Assembly: GCA_951813255.1 (NCBI GenBank)
Contig: OX638353.1
Coordinates: forward strand, 1,798,001-1,862,000
Direction: 5' to 3'
DNA length: 64,000 bases
Origin: an uncultured Dehalococcoidia bacterium
Lineage (GTDB): Bacteria; Chloroflexota; Dehalococcoidia; Lucifugimonadales; JAAXIE01
Shown: positions 8,664 through 15,950 of the stretch, one piece after another
Numbering within the stretch: position 1 is the stretch's first letter
Layout of the letters: each line of letters opens with the position of its first letter
The notes under the pieces: model-generated
Databases searched by the model: none
The model's input: only the letters and a program-made list of their open reading frames with translations
What the model was told of the DNA's origin: nothing
Position numbers and translations under genes: made by a program

Positions 8664-9424
8664 CAGAGGCCTAGGTAGGCCTCAATCACCTCTGACCGAC
8701 CCAGCACCTCATCGACTTCTCCTTCTCCTAGGAGAGTGCCGCTTTCCAGCACGATGAGATGCTCAGGCAGTTCCCGCACGATGTCCATGTTGTGCGATAT
8801 GAAGATGATGGTCTTGCCCTGTGCCTGGATGTCCCTCACGATACCCTTTACCGTCTCAATCATCTGCGGAAACAGTCCGGCAAAGGGTTCGTCAAACAAG
8901 TACGTATTGGCGTCCATGGCGATAGCGCGCCCGATCTCCACAAGCTTTCTCTGACCATAGGAGAGGTCCATCGCAAGGGAGTCCTTCTTCTCCCACATCC
9001 CCACATCCTCAAGCACCCTCTGCACCTTGGCACGGCGCTCTGCAGTGGTCCGTTGCATTAGGGCAGGCAACAGGCGCCTCTCGGTGAGCACCACCATTAT
9101 GTTGTCCCACACACTGATCTGCTCGAACAGCCTCACCTCTTGAAAAGTGCGGGTGATGCCATGATTGGGGGTGTCATAGGCCCTTACCACCCGAAGACCC
9201 ACTCCATCAATAATCACCACCCCGCCATCAAGAGCCAAGGTGCCACTGAGCAGGTTGACTAAAGTCGATTTGCCCGAGCCATTTGGCCCCACGATGCTGG
9301 TCATGACCCCCCGGGGAATGGAGATGCTCAGTTCGTCCACTGCCCGCACTGCGCCGAAGTGCTTGGAAATCCTGTCCGTCTCCAAGGCCACATCCGCGGA
9401 TCCGTTCATCTCGGCAGCGCTCAT
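8663..9424 (-). CDS. livG: Branched-chain amino-acid ABC transporter ATP-binding protein LivG
   Basis: The 253-residue ATPase has Walker A GPNGSGKST, the LivG-typical GITRTFQEVRLF segment, signature LSYGQRK and Walker B TYLFDEPFAG. The usual LSGGQ is replaced by LSYGQ, as is common in LivG proteins. The ATG overlaps the livM stop by 4 nt (ATGA), indicating translational coupling. Confidence 0.95.
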   Translation of the reverse strand: MSAAEMNGSADVALETDRISKHFGAVRAVDELSISIPRGVMTSIVGPNGSGKSTLVNLLSGTLALDGGVVIIDGVGLRVVRAYDTPNHGITRTFQEVRLFEQISVWDNIMVVLTERRLLPALMQRTTAERRAKVQRVLEDVGMWEKKDSLAMDLSYGQRKLVEIGRAIAMDANTYLFDEPFAGLFPQMIETVKGIVRDIQAQGKTIIFISHNMDIVRELPEHLIVLESGTLLGEGEVDEVLGRSEVIEAYLGL

Positions 9425-10461
9425 AGACGGTACCTCCCTACGAGGCCTTGAGGCCTGAACAGCATCAGGAGCACCAGCAGGATGCCAAGCACCACCTGCC
9501 TCGCCTGCCCCGTGTACTCTGACGGCACGAAAGGTAAGAAGCGCATGCCTTCCTCCAACAGCACGAAGGACATGGCCCCCAACAGGGAGCCCCAGATGGT
9601 GGCCAACCCACCCAGGATCACTATCGCTACCAGTAGTATCGATTCCAGCAGTATGAAGGAGTTGGGGTCTATGAACGTAGCCCAGCTGCTGAACAGCCCT
9701 CCAGCCAGTCCTGCCAGCATGGCCGATATGACCCAGACGGCCAGCTTGTAGTGTGTGGCACGATACCCGAAGACCTCAATGGCCTGCTCATCCTCTCGGA
9801 TGGCGGTGAGCACCCTGCCAAAGGACGACGTCACTATGGCCCAAGTCAGCAGCATCACCAACGCCAGAAAGACGAGGCACAGCAGCAGGAACTCCACCTC
9901 GCCGTCGAATACCCAACCCCCTATCGCAGGCTTGGCTATTTCGTGAATCCCGAAAGCGCCTCTCGTCACAGCACGCAAATTCAGGAAGACGTTGAAGGCG
10001 ATGATGGCGAACCCAAAAGATACCAGCACATAGATGTCATCCCGGAACCGGTTGAAGACTATACCCACCACTATGGCCACCAATCCAGCAGCCAGCATGC
10101 TTATGGGCAGCGCTGCAAAAAAAGGCCACCCGAAAGTTGGTATGGACTCGGTTCGCAACTGCTCATACGCCGGGTCCGACGTGAGTATCGCAACGGCGTA
10201 GGCCCCGATGCCGAAGAACCCGATGTGTCCCACCGACAGCAGGCCAGTGAACCCGATCACCAAATTCAGACTGACGGCAAGAATCGCCCATATAGCGAAT
10301 ACCGTGGCTACGATGACCGCAAACCCTGTCCCTTGCCACAGCATGAAGGCCACTGCCCAAGTGATAATGAGCAGGTTGGCCCACAGTTCGATATTGCCCT
10401 TGGGCACCCCCAACAGTCCTTGTGCACTCGGTGGCAGGCTGTTGTGTATCCTCTGTAGCAT
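9421..10461 (-). CDS. livM: Branched-chain amino-acid ABC transporter permease LivM
   Basis: The 346-residue integral membrane protein has about nine hydrophobic helices and the LivM signatures LNLVIGFTGLLSVGHIGFFGIGAYA and the cytoplasmic EAA-like loop TAIREDEQAIEVFGY. It ends in RPQGLVGRYRL, as LivM proteins do. It lies 13 nt downstream of livH in the Liv operon. Confidence 0.95.
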   Translation of the reverse strand: MLQRIHNSLPPSAQGLLGVPKGNIELWANLLIITWAVAFMLWQGTGFAVIVATVFAIWAILAVSLNLVIGFTGLLSVGHIGFFGIGAYAVAILTSDPAYEQLRTESIPTFGWPFFAALPISMLAAGLVAIVVGIVFNRFRDDIYVLVSFGFAIIAFNVFLNLRAVTRGAFGIHEIAKPAIGGWVFDGEVEFLLLCLVFLALVMLLTWAIVTSSFGRVLTAIREDEQAIEVFGYRATHYKLAVWVISAMLAGLAGGLFSSWATFIDPNSFILLESILLVAIVILGGLATIWGSLLGAMSFVLLEEGMRFLPFVPSEYTGQARQVVLGILLVLLMLFRPQGLVGRYRL

Positions 10462-10474
10462 CAGATTTACTACT

Positions 10475-11848
10475 CTATTTCCTGGGTAGCATGCCCTTCG
10501 GCCAGAAGGACAGGAACAGGATCAACAGGATGAAGGATATGGCATCCTTCCACTCGCCAGCCAAGTCCCAGATACCGAACTGCTCGACCAGCCCCAAGGT
10601 GAATCCGCCCACGATGGCCCCATAGATGTTTCCCATGCCTCCTACCACCGAAGCAATCCAGCCCTTCAGCAGTAGGAGCAGACCCATTCGTGTCTGTATC
10701 GCAGTGTCATGCCCGCTCAGGATGCCCGCCATAGCAGCAAAGGCCGCGCCGATGAAGAAGACGCCCGCGATAATTACCGTGGTGTTGATCCCGACAACTT
10801 TGGACACCTCTTCATCGTCGCCGATGGCCCGCACCGCCTTGCCGAACGCCGTGCGCTTAAGCAAGAGCAACAGCCCGGCGAACCCGGCGACAGAGACACC
10901 TACGGTGAAAACATTAAAGCCCTTGATGCTCGCCCCGCCAATCGACCACGGCTGACTGCCAAAAGCCTCGGGCAGCGGACGGGCCGTAGCCTGGAACAGA
11001 ATGGTCAGTAGGGCGATGACAGCCAACAATATCCCCAACGAGGCCACCAGCATAATCAGAGGAGACCTCGCCTGTTGCCGTATACGCACGTAGAGGCCAC
11101 GATAGAGTGCGACGCTTACCGTGCCAGTCAGCAAGCAGGATACGCCCCAACTTAGGTAGAGGCTCGCTCCAGGTTCCCGCGATACCAGCAGTCCGCAATA
11201 TGCTCCCAAGACCCCTGCTAGCGCAGCCAGCAACAGGACCGGAACCGCACCTGCGCGGGGCGCCACTTGGCGGTAGAGCTGGTACCCGACCCAGCCTGCC
11301 ACCAAAGCGGTCAGCACCCCGACGACAGGGCTGAAGATGATGTTGAGTTGCTCCGTATACGTCAGCAGGAAACCGACATAGACCCCGGCGCCTCCAGCTA
11401 CTCCACCTTCAATAACCCTTAGGACAATGGGGTGGACCCGTTCCCGTAAGTGGGAAACAAAGGCCTCCCGGAAACTCCACGCCACAACGCCCGCTACTAT
11501 GGCGGCCAGGATGATGTTCACATAAAGATTGTTGGCGTCAAAAGTGGCATATCCCCCCGATTGGGAGTGGAAGTAGAAGACTCCGTACGCGCCCACGGCG
11601 GCGGCCGCCCCGTAGTACATGTCGAAGAACCAGACGGTGCTATAGACCAGAGTGAAGCCTATGGCCAGCAGAGCGTAGACCGCACCCACCGACAGCCCAT
11701 TGAAAGTGAACTGCAGTGCCTGTGTGCTCGACTCGCTGATCTTCCAACCAACGTAGCCAGCCACTACCACTGCCAGCAGCACCGCCAGAAACTGCGACAG
11801 CTGTGGCAGAGAGAAGGACCTTCCGCCAACCACCCAGTGCCTGAACAA
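10475..11848 (-). CDS. livH: Branched-chain amino-acid ABC transporter permease LivH, enlarged
   Basis: The protein begins with the LivH motif FNGLSVGAVYALLAIGFTLVYS and ends with VRAIGDDEEVSKVVGI and a final WPKGMLPRK, so it is a LivH-type permease. I choose a TTG at 11848 because an AGGAG ribosome site lies 5 nt upstream. The longer frame begins at a TTG inside the intercistronic hairpin at 11903-11929. At 458 residues it is about 150 longer than typical LivH. The extra length is an N-terminal helix plus a central insert (residues about 110-235 from this start) with additional predicted helices. Confidence 0.88.
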   Translation of the reverse strand: MFRHWVVGGRSFSLPQLSQFLAVLLAVVVAGYVGWKISESSTQALQFTFNGLSVGAVYALLAIGFTLVYSTVWFFDMYYGAAAAVGAYGVFYFHSQSGGYATFDANNLYVNIILAAIVAGVVAWSFREAFVSHLRERVHPIVLRVIEGGVAGGAGVYVGFLLTYTEQLNIIFSPVVGVLTALVAGWVGYQLYRQVAPRAGAVPVLLLAALAGVLGAYCGLLVSREPGASLYLSWGVSCLLTGTVSVALYRGLYVRIRQQARSPLIMLVASLGILLAVIALLTILFQATARPLPEAFGSQPWSIGGASIKGFNVFTVGVSVAGFAGLLLLLKRTAFGKAVRAIGDDEEVSKVVGINTTVIIAGVFFIGAAFAAMAGILSGHDTAIQTRMGLLLLLKGWIASVVGGMGNIYGAIVGGFTLGLVEQFGIWDLAGEWKDAISFILLILFLSFWPKGMLPRK

Positions 11849-11902
11849 GAAGACTCCTCGAGAGAGATTGGCCACTAACCGTAAGCGGTCAGATGAAGTG
11901 AC

Positions 11903-11929
11903 AGGGCCGCAACCCTCAGTTGCGGCCCT
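11903..11929 (-). terminator. Intercistronic hairpin between binding protein and permease genes
   Basis: AGGGCCGCAAC at 11903-11913 pairs perfectly with GTTGCGGCCCT at 11919-11929 around a 5-nt loop. It sits between the binding-protein stop (11959) and the livH start. There is no T-tract on the minus strand, so it may act as a partial terminator or an mRNA-stabilising structure. Either would give more binding protein than permease, an arrangement known for other binding-protein operons. Confidence 0.7.
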
Positions 11930-11958
11930 CAAAACACTCTATCCTGTGTCCCCTCCCT

Positions 11959-13134
11959 TTACTCCGTAGGGGCAGGACCCAGGACTCTGTACCCAAAGTT
12001 GTCATCGGTCCGCTCGCCAGCCGGCAGCACTTCCACCACCACGTTGGAGAGGCCCACAACCTCACCCTGATCATCGAAGCTGTAGTTGTTCCCGATAGTT
12101 CCGCTCCAAGTGATGTCGTACATGCAGTCCTTGAACCCGTCGGCGTCTTGGTCGTCCTCGGTCTGCGTCAGGCACTCAGCAGCAATATACACATCATCAT
12201 AGGCCGACCCCAAGTACCAAGGCAGTGTCACGTAATCGTAACGGTCCCGGAAGTTGGTGATGACCTCTTGCGCCTTTGCATTGCCGGGGTCTAGGTCTGC
12301 GATGATGGCCTTCACTCCGGTCGCGGCGTCCCCGGCCACCTCTTGGGCCGTGGTGCCCGCTACTACAATGTCACCGTATATGGGGCCATCCCATCCCAGC
12401 TCCCGCGCCTGCTTCACGATAGTGCCCCCACTCGCCTCTGCTTGCGCTGCAACATGGATAGCGTCGGGCCCGTCACTGAACAGCTTTGTCAGCTGGCTCC
12501 GGAAGTCGGTGATATCCGAGGCATAGCTTTCAGATGCTACCACCCTGCCGCCACGCTTCTCGAACTGGTCCACCGACGTGCGCCGCACACCTTCTGCATA
12601 GTCCGTAGATTCAGTGATAGTGGCCAGCGTGCGAATACCGTCGGCCCACATCACGTTGCCCGTATCTTCACCCACCTGCAGGTCGTTCATAGAGGTGCGA
12701 AAGATGTAGTCGCCAGCATTGGCGATGTCCGGGTTTGTGGCTAGTCCCGAGAACAGAATGACGCCATCCTCTTCCGCCCGTGGCGCAGCGCCCAGCATCG
12801 CCCCGCTGCAGGAGGTCCCGAGGATTATCTTCACTCCGTCCACATCGGTCAGCTTGTTATAGGCCGTTATCGCATCGGCAGAATTGCACTTGGAGTCTTC
12901 GACGACCAGTTCAATCATCTTGCCGTTGATGCCACCAGCCTCATTGATCTCGTCAACGGCCATCTGCTTGGCCTGAACCGCTACGTTGCCGTACGTCTCA
13001 CCGGGGCCGGTCACAGATTCCATGACGCCAATCTTGTAGGTGTCCTCGCCACCATCACCACACGCTCCTATCAGGAGTGCAAACACCGCAAGCAGCGCTA
13101 CCAGTGGCAGAATAGTCCTTAACATGCGCCGCAT
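11959..13134 (-). CDS. livK: Branched-chain amino-acid ABC transporter substrate-binding lipoprotein
   Basis: The 391-residue protein has a lipoprotein signal ending LIGAC (C25) and a Liv/AmiC-type periplasmic binding fold: YKIGVMESVTGPG, AVDEINEAGGINGK and IILGTSCSGAMLGAAP. The ATG at 13134 is chosen because a GAGAGGAGG ribosome site lies 6 nt upstream; a GTG at 13140 would touch it. It is the first gene of the Liv operon and is preceded by a good promoter at 13233-13262. The real ligand could be any small amino acid, amide or short carboxylate. Confidence 0.93.
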   Translation of the reverse strand: MRRMLRTILPLVALLAVFALLIGACGDGGEDTYKIGVMESVTGPGETYGNVAVQAKQMAVDEINEAGGINGKMIELVVEDSKCNSADAITAYNKLTDVDGVKIILGTSCSGAMLGAAPRAEEDGVILFSGLATNPDIANAGDYIFRTSMNDLQVGEDTGNVMWADGIRTLATITESTDYAEGVRRTSVDQFEKRGGRVVASESYASDITDFRSQLTKLFSDGPDAIHVAAQAEASGGTIVKQARELGWDGPIYGDIVVAGTTAQEVAGDAATGVKAIIADLDPGNAKAQEVITNFRDRYDYVTLPWYLGSAYDDVYIAAECLTQTEDDQDADGFKDCMYDITWSGTIGNNYSFDDQGEVVGLSNVVVEVLPAGERTDDNFGYRVLGPAPTE

Positions 13135-13232
13135 TACCACCCTCCTCTCACGTCTATGTTCCTAGGGATTGTGTCCAACTGCAGGGTCTCATGCCTGCCC
13201 TGGCCACAACTCCATCGCGAGCCGATGCGCCG

Positions 13233-13262
13233 ATTTTACATGTGGTTGATACCGCAGGTCAA
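13233..13262 (-). promoter_or_regulatory. Sigma-70-type promoter of the Liv operon
   Basis: On the minus strand TTGACC (13262-13257) and TAAAAT (13238-13233) are separated by 18 nt. Each box matches 5 of 6 consensus bases. It lies about 100 nt upstream of the binding-protein start. Confidence 0.6.
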
Positions 13263-13602
13263 AAGCTTCGGGCGCACTCTACCGTCAATCCTTCATGATG
13301 TCAGGCAGCTACATCTTGGCGGGCTTCTTGCGCCGACGAATATGCCATCCAATCCCTATCCCCTCTTACCTATCCCTCCTCCGCCGAGGCGAGGCCTTTA
13401 GATTATCGCCTGCTCCACCACCCCGTCCTTTCCGTTCGTCCTGAGCGAAGTGGCATGACGCGCTATCCGCGCGCGCCATACCACGCAGTCCAAGAACCTG
13501 CCCCGGACTCGATCCAGGGGCGGGCCGCTGCGGAGCCGGGCGTCTCGCCCCAGAGGCCCTCCCCGACAACAATCGAAAGACCCGCCCATGACACAAATCC
13601 CC

Positions 13603-13631
13603 TTGACAAGTCCACACATGCGTTCTATATT
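13603..13631 (+). promoter_or_regulatory. Near-consensus sigma-70 promoter without an assigned gene
   Basis: TTGACA at 13603-13608 and TATATT at 13626-13631 are separated by exactly 17 nt. The next supported plus-strand gene, glutamine synthetase, starts about 1.1 kb downstream. The transcript could be a small RNA or a long leader. Confidence 0.55.
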
Positions 13632-14302
13632 TAGCTCACGCGTCGACGCCAAAGCCCCCCGAAGGGCATTCCACACCGAAAGGAAAACATAGCAAGGCAA
13701 CCGCTGGCCCACATTCCGCTCTCAGACCCGCATTCCCTCAGAGAAGCGGGAACCCTGGTCCTGAAGCTGATTCAAAGCTGTGTCGGGACTGACCGGGCCA
13801 GCCCAAAATCCCGCCCCGGCGACGCCTGAAGTCCTGCCTGCGCCAGCTAAGCGAGCGGGAATCCTGCAGGAGAACGTAAGTCCTTGACAGCGCCCTTAAC
13901 AGCAACAACGGGGGGCACACAAAGGTCTCATGAGGCCATCACCCCAGCGGCAAGCTGCCCCGAGCGGCTCTTGCCGCCCGCGCCGCCACGGTTCACAGCC
14001 CGCACATCGGGGTTCACCTGAGGCCGTAGCCGTATGTCGGCTACACTCACCCCTTCCCCTCCCTTCGTCCTGCCCATGTCGATGGACACCAGCCCCGGCC
14101 CTTCCCCATACGCACCTTCTTGGCCCAAGCCCCTGTTCCCGAAAACGCGAAGAAGAAATGACCGAAAGAAGAATGTTCATAATGCGGATGCGCGCCCATG
14201 ATGCCCACAATGCGGTACTGCCCCGCGCGAAACCAATTTTTTATTTTTCTTTCCCCCTTGTCTCCCTCAAAGCTGGCTCCTATCTGGCCAGCTACCAATC
14301 CT

Positions 14303-14430
14303 GTGCCACCGGAATGCACCGGGATTGCCACGGGTATGCACCGGGATTGCCACGGGTATGCCACAGGAATGCCACAGGAATGCAACGAGAGTTGCACCGT
14401 ATGTCTACCGGATTGCCACGGGAACGCCAC
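14303..14430. repeat. 11-bp tandem repeat array
   Basis: About eleven units of an 11-bp element follow one another, with consensus ATGCCACGGGA and variants such as ATGCACCGGGA, TTGCCACGGGT and ATGCCACAGGA. A 22-bp double unit is repeated exactly at 14314-14335 and 14336-14357. One unit is 10 bp and one 12 bp, and the edges are degenerate. It is outside any gene. Confidence 0.85.
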
Positions 14431-14455
14431 AAAAGCGGCCACAAGGTTCCGTCAC

Positions 14456-14528
14456 CAGCTACAAACGTGAGACCACGGTCTCGCCAATGGCCGCACTCCC
14501 CAGCTACAAACGTGAGACCACGGTCTCG
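14456..14528 (+). repeat. Two perfect copies of a 28-bp unit with a palindromic half
   Basis: The same 28 bases occur at 14456-14483 and 14501-14528, 45 bp apart. Each starts with CAGCTACAAACGTGAGAC and ends with a GAGACC/GGTCTC inverted repeat around 2 nt. They belong to the dispersed CAG(C/A)TAC motif family also seen near 48.9 kb and 53 kb. Confidence 0.85.
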
Positions 14529-14763
14529 CGCTCCGTATGGCCGGGTCTTTCGGTTTTCCGTTCGTCCTTAGCCTGTCCAAGGGCGGACGAAGTGAAGGCC
14601 AGGACGCGCGGTGGGTGAGCCCCCGCCCGCTTGCAACATCCACCCCGCTAGCAATCAACTTATCAAGGGCGGATTCTCCATAATCGAAAGACCCCGGCAG
14701 TCTTGACTATCCGATACTAAAACGCACAGAATTGAGCCTGAATCTGAATCTGGAGAGGTGCAG

Positions 14764-15795
14764 ATGGAGTACTACAAGGCGGAATATATCTGGATCGACG
14801 GCGCTGAGCCCACTTCCAAGATGCGCTCCAAGTGCAAAGTCCTGGAGAAGGGCGAAGAGCCTCCCGTCTGGGGCTTCGATGGGTCCAGCACCAATCAAGC
14901 CACAGGAGAAAACTCGGACTGCGTCCTGCATCCCGTGTACACCTGCGGCGACCCCATCCGCGGTGGCGACCACAAGCTGGTGATGTGCGAGGTGCTGCTG
15001 CCCGATATGACGCCCCATCCCTCCAATACCAGGGCCGCCTGCGCCGAAGCTGCCCAGAAGTATGCTGATTTCGACACCTGGTTCGGAATCGAGCAGGAAT
15101 ATACCTTCTTCGACGGCATCAAACCTCTCGGCTGGCCGGAGAACGGCTTCCCCGCGCCTCAAGGCGGCTACTACTGCGGCGTCGGCGCCGACGAGGTGTT
15201 CGGTCGGCCTATTGTCGAGGCCCATATGGATGCCTGTCTGGACGCCGGCCTGATGATATCGGGCATCAACGGCGAGGTCATGCCCGCCCAATGGGAATTC
15301 CAGATCGGCCCTACCCAAGCCCCCACTGTCTGCGACCAACTCTGGGTAGCCCGGTGGCTCCTCTACCGCGTCGGAGAGGACATTCACATCTCGGACTTCG
15401 AAAACCGCGGCGTAAGCGCAAGGCTGGACCCCAAGCCGGTGCAGGGAGACTGGAACGGCGCCGGGGCCCATACCAACTTCTCCACGAAGTATATGCGCGA
15501 GAGCTACGACGCCTGCGTGGCCGCCGCCGAGGCCCTCAAGGGCAACCACGCTGAGCACATCGCCAACTACGGCCATCGCATCGAGGAGCGTCTGACCGGA
15601 CGCCACGAGACCTGCTCCTACCGCGAATTCCGCTACGGTGTTGCTGATCGGGGTGCTTCGGTGCGTATTCCCTGGCAGGTGCACCGCGAGCAGAAGGGCT
15701 ACATCGAGGACCGGCGCCCCAACGCCAACTGTGACCCTTACAAAGTTGTGCGCCTGATCCTCAACACCGTATGTGGCGCCGCCTCAGCCGCCTAG
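14764..15795 (+). CDS. glnII: Glutamine synthetase type II
   Basis: The 343-residue enzyme has the length and motifs of the GSII class found in eukaryotes and some bacteria, not the about 470-residue bacterial GSI. Visible motifs are WGFDGSSTNQ, GIEQEYTFFD, NGEVMPAQWEFQIGP, GDWNGAGAHTNFSTK and the C-terminal NANCDPYKV. It forms glutamine from glutamate, ammonia and ATP. The ATG at 14764 follows GGAGAGG with 5-nt spacing; a GTG two codons earlier overlaps that site. GSII lacks the adenylylation loop, so control is likely transcriptional. It is a single-gene unit. Confidence 0.95.
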   Translation: MEYYKAEYIWIDGAEPTSKMRSKCKVLEKGEEPPVWGFDGSSTNQATGENSDCVLHPVYTCGDPIRGGDHKLVMCEVLLPDMTPHPSNTRAACAEAAQKYADFDTWFGIEQEYTFFDGIKPLGWPENGFPAPQGGYYCGVGADEVFGRPIVEAHMDACLDAGLMISGINGEVMPAQWEFQIGPTQAPTVCDQLWVARWLLYRVGEDIHISDFENRGVSARLDPKPVQGDWNGAGAHTNFSTKYMRESYDACVAAAEALKGNHAEHIANYGHRIEERLTGRHETCSYREFRYGVADRGASVRIPWQVHREQKGYIEDRRPNANCDPYKVVRLILNTVCGAASAA

Positions 15796-15810
15796 AGTCC
15801 TATGGTTTCC

Positions 15811-15851
15811 GACGTGTTAGGCCGGCCACCGCACTAACCGGCCTTCACGTC
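15811..15851 (+). terminator. Putative terminator hairpin after glutamine synthetase
   Basis: GACGTG/CACGTC and an inner GGCCGG/CCGGCC pair form a two-part stem 16 nt after the stop codon. There is no T-tract, so it could equally be a stabilising 3' structure. Confidence 0.5.
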
Positions 15852-15950
15852 GGCCCACATACCTAGCTAGCAGACGCCACGCCGCGCCACCACTGCGTAT
15901 CAATTTCTGAAACTCCCGTGTCCCAAAACTCCACACTTGTGACGGGTATA

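Larger units (their letters stand above)
13263..14763. other. Long intergenic region rich in short repeats and palindromes
   Basis: About 1.5 kb carry no coding sequence that I can support: the open frames are proline/arginine-rich and without motifs. The region holds a promoter at 13603-13631 and REP-like palindromes, including TTCGTCCTGAGCGAAG near 13434, a GCCCC...GGGGC structure near 13499-13522 and TTCGTCC/GGACGAA at 14561-14591. It also holds GCGGGAA(C/T)CC fragments near 13746 and 13856, an 11-bp tandem repeat at 14303-14430 and a duplicated 28-bp palindromic unit at 14456-14528. Confidence 0.6.

Noticed and set aside
11849..11932. Extended livH start at a TTG at 11932
   Set aside because: It lies within the intercistronic hairpin, while a TTG at 11848 has a strong ribosome site.
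13885..13915. A second TTGACA near 13.9 kb as a promoter
   Set aside because: No acceptable -10 box lies 16-18 nt downstream.
13930..14571. A 213-codon plus-strand frame in the repeat-rich gap
   Set aside because: It is made of tandem repeats and palindromes, lacks a ribosome site and shows no protein family features.
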